Below are positions 32,436 to 45,424 of a DNA stretch of 64,000 bases, one piece after another. The translations under genes were made by a program, and so were the position numbers. Source of the stretch: Archilochus colubris (lineage: Eukaryota; Chordata; Aves; Apodiformes; Trochilidae); assembly GCA_023079485.1 (NCBI GenBank), contig CM041108.1, forward strand, positions 1,488,001 to 1,552,000. The letters are read 5' to 3'. Below the pieces are notes generated by a model. The model searched no databases. It saw only the letters and a program-made list of their open reading frames with translations, and had not been told where the DNA came from. The stretch's first letter is position 1. Each line of letters begins with the position of its first letter.

Positions 32436-33056
32436 TCCCCGCAACCCCCCCGAAGAAAAAGCTATAAAACTTCTCTTCGATAGGGACTCGTAATTACCCA
32501 AAACAGTTAATTCTCTTAAAGAGCGGCGCACCAAACACTCAAAACACCTAGCTTACTTACAAGCAATACAACAAAGTAAGATAATCCTCAATCACCATAA
32601 CACAACACAGAATAATATAATCATTAATCACCATATGATCATATGACCGACAGCATTATCAGAAACCCTTTGTGAATGAACTTCAGTTCTCCTGGGGAAT
32701 AGAACCCCGGAGAGGGACGAAGTCAGAGCTAGACTGGACTCCAATCCGTCAGCCTGGGGGCGTCCCCCAGTCCCTGTGAGTCCTGAGGAACTCGAACCTC
32801 CTGGGGGACTCTGACCTCCCGGGGAACTTTACCCACTGGGGGACTCTAACCCCCCTTTTCCTAGAGGCCTCAAAACCCAAACAAATATATATAAATACCT
32901 TTTCAGTATGAGGAAGGTCTGGTGTCCATCGGTGTGTAGAGCCAAGGGAGTAAGGGAGGCTTATCCGACAGAATTCGTCGGGAGGCCCCAAAAGCGTCCC
33001 CGGGCCCCCCTGGACCACGGCACGACGGAGTCCAGTCCTGCCGCGGTCGCCAAAAA
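32436..33056 (-). mobile_element. Endogenous retrovirus leader fragment with primer binding site
   Basis: Immediately downstream (leftward) of the LTR, after a four-base spacer, lies an 18-base candidate primer binding site at 33035-33052, beginning TGGCGACCG on the - strand. I could not assign its tRNA. A GC-rich leader follows, with short tandem repeats of a GGGGGACTCT phrase at 32785-32855, then an AT-rich part to about 32460. No gag, pol or env frame is recognised, so the provirus is broken off within its leader. The left boundary is approximate. Confidence 0.55.
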
Positions 33057-33671
33057 TGAAGCCGAAAAAGGCCAAACAAAACTGTTTAGAGACAGAGTTT
33101 GAGTCTTTAAACAGCAAAGGTTTTTCTTTTTGGATCCGGGGAACTCCCAGCTTGCGCCGGACAAAGAGTTCCAAGGGTTCAAGGAAAAGGGGTTAGGGTA
33201 TTTATACAGTAAAAGGGGAGGGTACAACAATACTAGATTCTTAGTTCTTGCTGTCTTCATTAGGTTGTTACAAAGCAATATTGTTACAAGACCCCAGCCA
33301 TAATTTCTTCTTATCCGTTGGTGATGATATCTTTATAGTCTTCTTGTGCGGATGTTCACATCCTTTAGTGTCCAGCTGGCCTTGGCAGTACCTTGCTTTT
33401 AGAACAAGACTTGTTTTAAGAAAAGAGTTACAGAAGAAAAGACTTACACTTTAATTATTTGCTAGCTAGAAATTAATCCTGTTAGGACCTTGTATTGGTT
33501 ACATTGTTCTAGTAGAAAAATGACATGTCTCAGCTGCTTTGTATGGGAAAGTGAAATGTCTCGGCTGCTTTGTTAGCTTCTTTCTCAGTTTAACCCTGAA
33601 TTATTAGTAGTTATGAACACAAATTCATTAACATATATTACAAGTCTTAATTTTTCATTAAGTAATTCACA
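33057..33671 (-). mobile_element. 5' LTR of a truncated endogenous retrovirus
   Basis: A 615-bp segment with TG (complement of 33671) and CA (complement of 33057) termini, read on the - strand. A TATAAATA box lies at 33199-33206. The U5-side end is followed by the primer-binding-site-like sequence. It is unrelated in sequence to the solo LTR at 9569, so a second retroviral family is present. I see no clear AATAAA signal between the TATA box and the end. Boundaries are inferred from the TG...CA rule and the primer site. Confidence 0.6.
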
Positions 33672-34430
33672 TAAACAGTTTGGCCTGATCCACTCTCTTC
33701 TTCAAGGAAATACTGCATCCTGATTTTTTTTTTTTTTCCTTTTTTTTAAATGCATATATCTAAATTTTTTTTTCATTGTGAGATTCCAAAAGCATTTTCT
33801 GTTGGGACTCACTGGAGCAAAAAAAAAAAACTTCTTGGCTCCATCAGCAGACGTGAAATGTTTTGACATTTTAAAATGTTAGTTTGCAATTGACATTTCC
33901 GCTTCAAACAGCATGAAAATGGGACTGAGTGGAGCTGTAGATTCAACCCAAGAACTAAATTTCATTGAGGCATTTCAACCCTTCTTATTCTTCTCCATTC
34001 AAAGCCAGTGTTTTGAAATTAGAAGCATTTATTGATTAAGAAATGAAATTTTTCTCCCTCCCCCCAGTTTTGGTCACCATGCTGGAACTCTCCAACTTGT
34101 GCATGTTGGTGAGGACCAGACACCAAAGGAGTTTTTCCCCCATCTAATTACAAAAATGCATAAATCGCTGGATATTCCTCCAAAAAGATAAAATTCTCCA
34201 AATAAATAACATCAACTGAAAAAAAAAACCACAACAAAAACACTATTTGTTTTTATTCCAGTGTTGGTCAATGTCCAATGGTGTTGGAGGTGGGATGCAT
34301 CTGTTCAGCAAGGAGCAGATGTGTAGGAGATGGGCCAGTAATGGAGAGCTGAAAAGCTGCAGAGCCCTTCAAAGTGGCTTTTACTCTTTTTCATCCCAGT
34401 TCTTGCAGCTTCATGGTTAGTAAAATGTAA
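33672..34430. other. Unique intronic sequence, nothing recognised
   Basis: T-run at 33727-33738, A-run at 33820. No gene recognised. Confidence 0.3.
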
Positions 34431-34913
34431 TCAAGTAGTGATTAAAGCACCAGGAAAAATTCCATTAAAAAAAATTACCATTTCCACTGGGTCACTCAAT
34501 GACTTTTTAGAAAGATCTTCTTTAGGTTGACCATAATTTATGGCAAAGCCTACAACCACCGAGAGCTGTTTCCAGCCTAGATTGCCAAATGAGGTCATGA
34601 ATATTCTCTTTCTGGGGATTTCTTGCAATATCTGAAGCAACTTTATAGCTGTGTTGGATTTTTTATGGCAATCTTCAGGCTGTTGGCTCAAGTCCTGTGT
34701 CATGTAGGCATCAAGGAAGGGTTTGGTCTTTTCTGAAGGGTCAACAGGTTCCTTGTTGCTTTTGTTTAACAACTGCTCAACTATATCCATGTCAGTAGAA
34801 GATCCATCCCATGGTTTGTTGGGAAGCAGAAGGTTTGTTTGCAACATCATTCCAGGATTTACCTTGTTCTCTCTTGGAATTAGACAAAAATTAGGGACGT
34901 TCTCAGCTTCCAT
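34431..34913 (-). CDS. Unidentified antisense open frame, 160 codons
   Basis: An ATG-to-stop frame of 160 codons lies in otherwise unremarkable DNA of ordinary base composition, antisense to PKNOX2. The predicted protein is mixed-composition and hydrophilic (many Lys, Asp, Glu, Pro, Ser), with no signal peptide, membrane segment or family motif that I recognise. A basic IPRKR motif lies near residue 99. Around codon 17 the string AACAAG|GTAAAT resembles a splice donor. About 15 bases upstream of the ATG, GTTTCAG resembles an acceptor, so this could be exon debris from a retroposed or displaced gene. By a rough estimate one or two such frames are expected by chance in 64 kb on six frames. Confidence 0.2.
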   Translation of the reverse strand: MEAENVPNFCLIPRENKVNPGMMLQTNLLLPNKPWDGSSTDMDIVEQLLNKSNKEPVDPSEKTKPFLDAYMTQDLSQQPEDCHKKSNTAIKLLQILQEIPRKRIFMTSFGNLGWKQLSVVVGFAINYGQPKEDLSKKSLSDPVEMVIFFNGIFPGALITT

Positions 34914-37835
34914 GTAAATGAAAGCCCTGAAACTTGGAACATTGTAACGTTGAGTTTCTGGAGGTGAATTTTATGACTTTCATTAATTTTCTTGGAATAT
35001 TAATAACTTAACAAGCATAGAGAAACACTAATTAGCAGCTCAACAGTGTGGCTTAACACCACACCCAATGCTCCTTGGGGCAAGGACTACCTCCACATTA
35101 CTCTCAAATGACCAGATTTCATTTTGATGGAGAAAAACCTGAAAAAAACCCCAAACATATTTCCAGGAGAAATGCTAGGTTTCCCGGAACTGCATTTTTC
35201 ATGGAAGATGTCTTAAGATTTACTTTTTTTTTGAGCACAGGCATCAGTAATAACACCTTGTACCCAGGCGCGTGGAGCACACACAGCTCAAATCTATCAC
35301 AGCCTTCCTGCAGGCTATTAATAGTTTATTAACTCCATTTAAACTCTGCCTAAATGCTCCCAGTGTGCCAAGTGTCTCTGCCTAGAAATTATTAAGAAAA
35401 GAGGTTTTTAATCAAATTAAAGTGGTGCCGGGGCACATTTGCAGCCCTGTGCCATGCCCCACATAGCTGTGCTTGTGCAAATATTCATGTGAAAAAGAAT
35501 ATTTGGAAAATTTGGGGGGTTGCACTCCCTCTTTCCATAAGGATTGAGGCATCGCTGGGAAAAAAAAGGCTTCCTGGGAGCTGATTTAAAGCGGCATTTT
35601 TTGCTGAACCCACCCAAAAGCCTGGGAGTTTTGCAGGAGCAATTGAGATTGCAGGGATGAATATTTGAAGGAGATTTGGAGTAACTCAGGCAAGGGGAAA
35701 AACAGGGATTTTAGAGATCTATTCCCAAAACAAGGAAAGAAGAGTTGTTTTTCCAGACAGCTTCAACCTATGGAAAACTCAAAACTTCAAGAAAAGGTTT
35801 GTGGGTGGTGGAAAAACATTCTTCAGGGGGGAATATTTCTGCCCCAGAGATATGAACCTACAGTTTCTCTTTGCTTTTATTGCTGTTGCACGCCAAGAAG
35901 GGATCCTTGTCATTTGATCTCCCTTCCTGCCAAACGCAGGAAAATACTTTTAAAATTCATTTTTCTTCCCCTCCTTGCACTTTGCTGTGATGTTTCGTTG
36001 TCTTGTTGGTCCCTGGGTATCGAGAGTCAAGCCGGGACATTAATATTGATGTGGACCCTGGTTATTAGGAGCTGCATTTCTGAGACTGCCAGAAGCATAT
36101 AAATACTATTACCAGGTAATTAGTGAGTATCAAGCTGAGTTCAGATTGAGCAGGGCTTGGGTGTCCTACTTTTTTTTTATTTTTACTTTTTTTAAACTGA
36201 GTTGTCGGGGTTTGCCCGAGTAGGAGCTGGAGCAATGAAAATCCCACCTTGGGACCACCTGGGTGCTCAATGAACTAGAAAGAAGCAAAACAGAGAGGAA
36301 AAACTGGAAGAAAAAGACCTGTTAGGGTTTTTTCCTCTTTGAAAAGCTCCTGTATTTGAAATGCAAAATCACTTCTGAGTTTCTTGCTCATTTTTCATCA
36401 TTTCTAGCCCTTCTCGATGAGATTTCTTGGTTTGCAGTTTCTCTTCCCTTGCCTCACTTTGATTTTTCTCCTCACACCCTGGACAAGTTTTGAAAAGCTT
36501 CGGTGTTGCCAAATGGGCTGCTCTGGTTGGATCCTTAGTATATCCAAGAAATATTTTTTAATTGAAACAGAGATGAGGAGATACCCCAGGGTCCTGGCTC
36601 TCTCACCAGATCCTTCATGCCATCATGGGGTTTCAATTGAAATGCCATGTGAATAATTCAGGGCGTTTTGCATCTTTTATACCTCTTGAACTTCCGCTAA
36701 AAGGGTTTGGAGATGCTGCTGCCCAATCGCATCTGAAGATGAAAATGCTTGAGTTTTGCATGAGTTGAAAGGGGGGTAGACAGCGAGCAGGTCTCCCTCT
36801 GGGAAGCCTTTGTACATGGGGAGGTTTAACATGTTAATTTAATGTTATCTCATTAATTTTATGTTACTGTTGGAGAAGGGGTGTGGGCTGCAGGGGAATC
36901 ATTGCAGGTCACTCTGCTTGGGGGTAAACCACTGCACCCAGGGCTGCAACCCTGATTTCTCCCCTGCTCTGAGCTCTCCCTGCACACCTCTTATTTCCCA
37001 TTGTGGCTGGGGAGCTGCCTTTCCCTCCCCCTGGGGGGTGTTTTGGGTCAAATCTTCCCCTTTTCAGAACTCTTCATCAACTGAGGCTTTGAAGAGGAGG
37101 TGGCAGAGCCCTGTTGGTTGGAGCACACTTGTGTCCCCCCACTTTCAGGTGCTGATGGAGAACTTTACTTTTCAACTGCACCCTGGGGCTGCACCAGCAG
37201 CAACATGTGGGCTTGGCAGGGCTCTGCCTCAAGTTGATGAAAAGGATTTAAAAATCCTGATTAATTTCTTTTCCAAAACAAATGAATTTTTAGAAGGGCC
37301 ATTCCTCACTGCTGCAAAGCTGTTGAATTTATCAGAGCCATTTCCAATTTGTGATGGGCCTATTAAAAGCACCTGGTGTGGGGCTTGACATCACTTAGAC
37401 ATGGGAGGTGGGGTGGGGTTTTTTTGTTTTTTAGGGGGTGGAGGGGCTCATTTTACCTGGCTTCGCCCATAGAGACATGAAGGTGTGTTTGGAAAAATGT
37501 CAGCTCCCTCTTCCCAGCCCCTTTGTCATGCTGGGGCAGTGGGGGCTGAAAGCACAAACTGCAGCCCACCCATAGGGACGTGCTGCCCTGCTACCACTTA
37601 ACTGCTTCAAAGTACCTGTTGGTGATACAAAACATGCAGTAAAATGAATCAGTTCCAGATGTCCCTCCTGCCTGTTCCCCTCGCCACCCTCATCCACCTG
37701 AAGGCAGCCAGCATGGCATGGTTCCTAGCTCCACACTGACTGCCCATAGGAGGGGGGTGGTGGGTTGTTTTGGGGGGTTTGGCCATCACCGGAGCAGGGT
37801 GATGGTCCCAGATCCTGGCCAGTGTTGGTGTGGGT
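34914..37835. other. Unique intronic sequence, nothing recognised
   Basis: 2.9 kb of single-copy DNA. A 175-codon frame at 36861-37388 (+) has no family resemblance or splice context and is treated as chance. No repeats above short T-runs. Confidence 0.35.
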
Positions 37836-37839
37836 TGAA

Positions 37840-38480
37840 GGATGCAGATAGTGAGGTCTCAGTGCAGGGTCACCCTACCTTGGGATTGGGGAAGGGGGTT
37901 TCTCCATCCTTGGGTTTTGGAGGGGATCTTTATCCTAATGGCTGGAGGGGATCTCTCTCTCCCTGGAAGGTCTCCAGGTTGGGGATTGGGGGATCTCCAT
38001 TCTTGAAGTCTGGAGAATCTCCATATTCAAGGTTGTCAGGGTTCTTGGGTTGGGGGGGTCTTAATCCTTCGAGTTTGGGGAATTTCTATCCACAAGGTTG
38101 GGAGAATCCTTGGATTTTGGGGCTCTACACTCAGAGGTGGGAGGCTCCTTGTCCTTGAGGTTAGGAGGATCTCCATCTTTAGGTTTCTGAGAGCTCCACC
38201 TGTGGGGCTGGGGGATGCTTGTGGTTGGGAGGATTCCCATCCTTGGTATTAGGAAGATCATTGTTGTGTTTTGTAGAGCTTCATCCTTGAGATTTGTGTG
38301 TCTCCAATGTCAGAGTTTGGGGTTTGCTTCCCTCTTTGGGTTATGGGGATCTTCTTCCTTGGGCTTGGGGAAGAATCTTCATCATCGGGGCTGGCAGATC
38401 TCCATCCTTGGGGATGGGGCTCTCCATCCTTGAAGGTTTTTCATGCTTGGGGATGGGGTATATCAATCCATGGAGAATCT
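37840..38480. repeat. Minisatellite of about 24 bases (TTGGGAGGATCTCCATCC)
   Basis: Roughly 25 degenerate units such as TTGAGGTTAGGAGGATCTCC and TTGGGGATTGGGGGATCTCC run end to end. GATCTCCATCCTTG is the best conserved part. Confidence 0.75.
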
Positions 38481-40390
38481 CTGTCCAAAGAGAATGACCA
38501 TCCATCCTCCATCCTGGATGAAGCCAGGACCACAGACTCCTCCATACCACACCTGCCTGGCTTAGGAGCCCCGGGGCCTTATCCAGACTCATGCCCTTGG
38601 ACAGCTGCATTTTTGGTATGATGGGACCTGCTCCTGGAGCAGAGCAGCTCATCCCAGCCAGCTCATCTCACGTGACCTAAATTTTTTTAAAAGCTCCACA
38701 GAACAGATAGTGGGGTGTGTGTTTGATGTTGAATGGGGTATTTGCAGGAGGCATAAGCAACAGTTTCTTTGGTATCGGGTTCTTGTTGGCTGGAGAAAGG
38801 CTGGTGTAGAAGGTGCTGAAGTGGGTACAAAAGCTAAAATTACTATTCATGGCTAATATCTTGCATGGCACCAATTAATTTTTAAACATCCTCACTGGGG
38901 ACCTCATTGCTAAAACATGATGTTTTCTCCTCTGGCACCATAACTGTTAACTCAAAACAAAGCAGAAGAAAGGGTGAGGAACTGCAATGTCCATCAGCAC
39001 CCGAGCCTGTTCAGCTCTGATGGCCAAATCCTGCTGCTGTCCTGGGGGACACACACACTCTCTGTCACCCCCCTCTGGGAGGGTCTTTTTGGGGGTGTGG
39101 AGTCAAGTCCAGCTTGCCCAGAGTGCAGAAATGTGGCTTGAGCTGCAAGCAAGCTGGGAGCAAAGGAAAAAGCTATTTTTGTCTTCGCTCTCATCTGTCT
39201 CACTTTACCCCAGTGTGGCTTTCCTGAATATTTTTAGCCATGTTTTATTACTGGCCCTGCAAGCCCCAGATGGGGGGTGAGGGGCAGGGGGGATTGTGGG
39301 TTATTGCTGTTGGACATATTATTTAAGTCTGTCTTTGGTAAAACTGAGGACAGACTTGCCTGACTATTTTCATTGTTGCTGACATCTAAATCAACACCCA
39401 AATATGTTTATTTGACATTTCCCATCATGTGATAGATGGAGTGTTGCTCCTAAAGAGCTTCAGACACTTTCTCTTCCATTCCTGTTTAATTAGTCTTAAT
39501 TATCATGACACTTTTCTTACCACCACCTTCAGTCCACCTATTCATTCTAGCTTTTTAAGTTTCACCTTCTCTGAAAAAAAGAGGGATTTAGCAAGCTTAC
39601 CAGAACTATTAAAAAACATACCAGGTTTGGTGGTTTAATTTACACTCCCCTCTTTTACCTTTTCCTTTCAAAATTAGGAAATCCAGTGATTGGGGGTAAA
39701 TTTTTCCTGGGCTGATGGCCTCAGGATCTGGCCTGAACTAAGTTTGGTGTCAAAAATGACAATTGCATCATTGCAATAATTTTTTTTTTTCCCCCCTCTC
39801 TTGGAGAGAGGTTTTGCCATGTGCTAGTAGCAACCCCGGGGTGAGGGCGGGCTGTGACCAACCCGAGATGGGGCAATTTCTGTTTCCATGTGGAAAAGGG
39901 ATGCAGCATCTGGTTTCACTCCCAGCAGCTGGCAGCTTGAAGCCTGTGTTGTGTGTGGTGCGGAGTAAAGAGAAAATAAAGTGTTGAATTGTTTGGCATT
40001 ATCAAGGATTTCTGCTCCCCAGGACTCCTGCATAAAGAGATGGAAATTTGATCTGCTGGAGCCAAGAAACACACAGAAGTATATGAATTTATTACATTTT
40101 ATCTCGTTCCCCTGCAAACAGCGCTGGAAATGTCAAAAGATCATCTTATTGTTGCATCACTTAGAAAGAATTTTTGTTTTCTAGTTGTCGTGTCTTTGAT
40201 GCATGGCTGTGGGGAAGGAGGAGGAATTGGAGCAGGAGGAGGTGGCAGGTTGAACAGGCAGGTTCATCTGGCCACCAAGCTCCATGCATTTAAATTTTTC
40301 ACATCCCAGGTTTTTAATTTAACAAATGTAATTAAAGCTGGGGTAGGTACTCGGATTATTCATTTACTCCAGATGGAAAAAAAAAATAAA
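38481..40390. other. Unique intronic sequence, nothing recognised
   Basis: 1.9 kb of single-copy DNA without a recognisable gene, repeat family or promoter. Confidence 0.35.
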
Positions 40391-40394
40391 TTAA

Positions 40395-40640
40395 ATTGAA
40401 TGCAAATTCTGTAATCAGACGTTGAAGCTGAGGGTGTCGGACGCGATGGGGGAAGTGGCGGCACGTTCATCGGACCACGCTCCTGTAACAGCACCCAAAC
40501 CTGAGAGCCAGGGATTATTTGAATAATTGAGGTGGCAGTTGATAAGATACCTGATTGCTGCTATCTCCTTAAGACGGAGCCCTAATTGTGATTGTCCATC
40601 AAGAAGGATTAATCTGAAGAACAAGGCTGCGCTGGGAATG
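40395..40640. other. Candidate conserved noncoding element with POU octamer
   Basis: A repeat-free block containing a perfect octamer ATGCAAAT (40400-40407), a GATA motif (TTGATAAGATA, about 40539), several ATTA/TAAT cores (GGGATTATTTGAATAATTGA, GGATTAATCTG) and several retained CpGs (GTCGGACGCGATGGGGG). This combination is typical of developmental enhancers. Conservation was not tested. Confidence 0.35.
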
Positions 40641-42600
40641 GTGTCGTGTCAGGCCACCTCCCAGGAATGTGGAGCTTTTAGCGAGGGCTGATGTGCCAAG
40701 GGAAGATGCCAAAGTGGTTTATTGCTTCTCCTCTTACTTTATATGTGAACCAAGAGGTCATCAGGTAGTGTAGCTGGGACCTGGGAATCCAGGCATCCAA
40801 GGTTACCCAGAAGCATTGGCCATGGCCTTGGGCATTGGGTCTGTGTTTTGGAGGAGGATGCATTGTGTCTTCTTAGTGTCCTCACAGGACAAGTAAACCT
40901 ATTTTTCCCTGTAAAGTGGCGAGAAACTGTCCCCACTTCAGCAGAAGACCTTGGTAGAGGACCAGGACTTCACAACACTGTTGGGATCCATCCTCAATGC
41001 TCTCAGACAACACTTTTGGGGTCAGTGTATGTTGGCTCCCAACTCAGCCTTGGCTGGGGTAGGAAGAGAAGTTTCCACCCCATCTGGCAGCAGAGCTTTA
41101 GTTGTAGTCATGGCTTTTCTTGCATTTCCACTACAGTTACATGTTCCCACAGGAGAAATCACTTTTTTAGAGTCCTTTTCACTGCCAGCACTGATTGTTC
41201 CTCTTGAAATCAGGCATGACAGGGTGGGGAGTTGAGGGTGGACTTTGCTTCTTGAATCCCACCCCCTGGGTGATATTAGGAAGGATTTGAAGTCCCAAAA
41301 AGGCTAATTTAAAAAAAAAGCAACAAAGAAGTCTATCCATGTTGAAGACCCAGACTTGTAAACAAATAACCGTTGTGGTTTTCTTTCTCCCCTCCTCCAT
41401 CTAGCAGAGGATGAAAAAAGAAAATGCAAAAAGAGATTAAAGAGGGCAAAGGGATAAAGCTTGAAAGATTTCCTCTGGTTTTTCTTTTCTTTTTTTCTTT
41501 TTTTCTTTTTTTCAGAGCGTTTGTTTTGAAACAAAATGTAAATGGGATATAGAAAAAAAAATGTGTTGGGAAGAAAATATTCACTACAATCACAGGGTGG
41601 CCCAGCAGAGAAGAGGACAGATGTTTCTCTGTCTCTAAAGTAAAACCTAATGTGGAGATTTCTTATTTCTCCTTATTTTCCCACCATCCCACCTTCATCC
41701 TGGGGTTCTGTACTAATTGTCCTTTCTGCTAAATGGGTGTATTTATCAGGATGTGATTTTAGCCCAGCTCTGAGTGGTGCTGTTGCAACCAGAAAGGAAA
41801 GATTTTCCCTCAAAGGAAAAAAACAAAAAAAAGTAAAAAAAAAGCCCCCTTACCTCAGATAAGTTGGGCCTTCTCTTAAGGTTTTAAATTGCTTGTTTGC
41901 TCCTCCAGCTGGAGCTATTAATTTAGAACAATTAACACACCATTTAAAATGGAGATGATGGTACTGGGAAAAGGAGCCTGGTTGGGATGGTGGGTCCCAG
42001 CTTTGGAAAAGTCAGATGGATATCTCCAGGTTAGCTTTCTGTTGATATCCTGGCAGACATTGTGGGGAATGACATGAATACTGGAGATTTTACCACCCCA
42101 AGCCCCTCTTAGTCTGTGGGGTTGGATGATGCTCAAAGGAAGAGCCAACTGGGTCTCTGTACCCAGCTGGAAATAAAGCACTGATGTTTGTCCCTGGGTT
42201 GAACTCACCATTGGGACAGTGCTGGTGCCACCCTGCCTGTCCTTCAGATTTTTCTCTTCGTCAAGGAATAATGAATCTGAAAGTGAATACTAAAATGATG
42301 CCTAGTTTTTTGGATGAGACCTCTTTGCAGTGCTTTGATTGCTCTGGCTCCACCCTTTAAGCATTTCTGGAGCATCATTTCAGGTACCTGCCATTGATTT
42401 TCTGGGGTCACCCTATTTTTTTTCTTCTTTTTTTTCCTTGATGCAGGTGAAGAACAAAAGCCTAAATCTGGAGATAAAGCCCAAAATGCACCAGCAGTAA
42501 GTGAGCTCAACCTGCTTATAATATTCTGGGATTAGGCGCTTTTGCACAAGGACAGAACTTATGCTTAGGCTTTTACCAGAGGCTGTGTAAAATACTGCAG
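40641..42600. other. Unique intronic sequence, mostly featureless
   Basis: A T/C low-complexity run lies at 41470-41515 and A-runs at 41815-41845. No gene recognised. Confidence 0.35.
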
Positions 42601-42639
42601 GAGTGGAAGATTCTGCATATTTGCAGACCAGTGGTGGCT

Positions 42640-42770
42640 TATGGGATGGCCCATCTTTTCATGCATCTGTGCAGCCTTTCTTCTCTGCATTCTTCCATCT
42701 GTGCATCTTTGCTTCTCTGCAGCCTTGCATCCGTTCCTCCGTGCATCCATACATCCGTGATTTTTGGTCA
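42640..42770. repeat. Short GCATCCGT/CTTCTCTGCA tandem repeat
   Basis: CATCTGTGCA, CTTCTCTGCA and GCATCCGT phrases repeat about every 20 bases for 130 bp. Confidence 0.55.
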
Positions 42771-45420
42771 TGTATCTCTGACCATAATTGCACACAAATT
42801 TTATTAAAACACCCAAGAATGTGTTTTTTCACCTGAGAAAAACCACACGCAAATCCAGTGATTTTCCCTTTATATAAATCAGCATGGCCCAACACTCAGC
42901 ATCTTTCCCCATCCCCTCCCAAATGATGGGGAAAAGCATTTTGCCACCCAAAAGCCTGGCACTTAGAAGTCAGTTCCTGGGGAGCCCTGAAACCTGTGCC
43001 TGCCTCAGCTGCCAAAGCCAAGCCAGTGATCTTTAAGAGCTTTTTCTGCCAATCCTTTCCCCTTATTCCTCCACACGATGGATGGATGGAAGAAGCAGCC
43101 TTGACAAATCTGAATAACTAATCAGAGTCCTCATTAACCCCCTGCTGAGATGCTCAAACATTCACTTTTTTGTTTGTGAAGTGGGGGAAAAAGAAAAAAA
43201 AAAAAAAAGAAAAACACCCTTATCAAATCCAACCCACCCCACATTAAAATTGATGTGTTGTTAGCCCTGCTGTTCTGGACCTTGTGGAGACCCAATTCTG
43301 CTCCATCTGGCCCAAGGCTGATCAGCATGGTGCCACTTCTCTGGGGTTGCTTGGACATTCTGTTATTTATCACTGCAATTTCAAGTGCGGTCGCTTTTGT
43401 TCCCCGCGTCCAGATGTGCACATGTGCACAGCCAGGAGTGGGGGTGGCCAACATTCCTACTTGGATAATGCAAATCATCTATTGGTGAGCTCCTAGACAG
43501 TAATTTGTGTCCGGGATGTGTCTCCCGGACAGTATTTTGTGGCAAACAGCTTTAATTTTGCAGAAATATGGCAATATTGCATGTGTTTGGGAATGTCTTA
43601 ATCATTTGACCCTCTCCAAGCAAGGTCAGGTTTGGTGTGCCACATGTGGGGCTCGGGGAGGATGGAAATCCTGTATTGCTTTCTGTACCGTGGAGAGGGG
43701 GAGGAAGACCCAACAAAACCAAAGAATTTTTTCTTGCAGTAGTCATTGGAGATGACAGCAGGTGTTGTCAAAGCTCTTGGAGATTTGTGGTTGTCCCTTT
43801 GGAGCTCCTAAAGAGTTAAACTCAAGTCTGAGCTTTGATTTCTGCCTTTATGCTATTTTGCACAGGGTTTCTTGGGTTGTCCCCATGGGTGTGGAGCTTG
43901 GGGCCAGTACAGCTTGCTTCTGGGCCTAAGGTGGGGTATAAAAATAATTCAGCATTATTGGGGATCTCAGTATTTGTGGTTTCCACTTGGACCAGAAGAG
44001 CTGCTATTAAATGGATTAAAAAATTACAATCCTGATTAAACAGTGTCATGATCTGCTCATGTTTTCTGAGGGGGCACACCTGGAAGAGCCTTTTGGCTTT
44101 AAAATCCTAGGATTTATGCAAAAATCCTGCATATTGTTTTGCTAATAAATGGCAGCTTTGTTAGCATCCTTTACACTTGGTTAAAGCTTTATCAGCAGGG
44201 ATGCCCTGGGTGTTTTGCAGCCAGAATGCTGGGTTCCCACCTCCATTGTTGATGTTTTTCAGATCAAGTAGATCAGGATTGAGGGGACTTTGGGGGGGAT
44301 TGATTGGGCATTTTGGGGGACTGATGGCTTGTCATAAATGATGTCTCATTTGTGATCCTCAGGCAGCTGCTCCATGCAACCTTGAGTGCCCACGACAGGC
44401 ATCTTGAGGAGCATCTTGAAGAGGGCATCTCCTCTGTTCCCTCTTGTGTCGGGAGGATTTCAAACGCCTCTGCTGCACTTCAAAGGATGCCTTTTGAAGT
44501 GGCTGAAAGTGTGTGCTGGCTCAGAAAGACTTCTCTCCCTCTGCAAGGGTGTTTAGGGAGATGTCCCTGGTGGGATTGGCTCTTGGCACTCATTGTGATG
44601 GGGACAAATGCTGAAGATAGCCCAGTTTTGTCCTACATGTATGCAGCATCCAAAGCCTCAGCCCTGATCTCTTTTGAGGATGAAAATAAAAGTCTACCAG
44701 AGCTCTCTTAGCACTGGCAGAGCCTTATTTACTTGCTTCTTTTCCTCTACTTCTCATGTCTTGTTCACACAGCAAGCCCAGGTGGCAAAAGCATTTCACG
44801 CAGGATGGAAAGAAGTCCTTGTGGGGTGAAGGTTTGCTTCAAACCATGAGCTTTGTGATCACAAACCTAACTTAAACTGTGCATATTTGCCTCTTCAGGC
44901 TCTTCCCAGGCATGGGCCTGTGTTTTTTCTTTTTTTTTTTTTTTTTTAATGCCTGATCATAAATATCCTCAAGGATATTTCAGCAGCTCTTGAGGAGAAA
45001 TAGTTTTGGCCTCAGAATCCTTTGGAACATTCAGTGGAACTTGGGTTAGGTTGCTAAACCTCTCAGCAGGACCTGCACTTGCCCAAGAAGTGAAGGGGCA
45101 TATTGGCCTTTTGCCCCTTTCACCAAGGTTTCCATGGTTGGGGGGAATCAGCCCCGTTTTGCCCCGAAATCACTCAGTTGCTTCTATTTCTCTCCTTGGG
45201 CCTTGGTAGCATCCAGGTTTCCAGAAATGGCACTTCCTATGCAAGCCTCTCCATATGCTTCTGGCTTTTGGACCCATCTCTTGGCTGTGATGCTGAACAT
45301 GGACTCTGAAGGCCCAGAAACGTGGGCATTCTGATCATGGAGGGTGAGTGGGATAGAAAAGGTTCTCATGGGTCTCTCATGTGGCCTCACCATGTCAGGT
45401 ACAGCTCTCTGCACGTTGTA
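42771..45420. other. Unique intronic sequence, nothing recognised
   Basis: 2.6 kb of single-copy DNA. A-run at 43195-43208, T-run at 44931-44947. Open frames here have no coding support. Confidence 0.35.
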
Positions 45421-45424
45421 TTAC

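Noticed and set aside
32749..33174. 141-codon frame across the retroviral leader
   Set aside because: It overlaps the LTR end and the primer-binding-site region, which are noncoding in retroviruses. No gag motif is present.
36861..37388. 175-codon frame on the + strand
   Set aside because: Length is within chance for this many frames, with no family pattern, no flanking splice sites and no codon periodicity that I could see.
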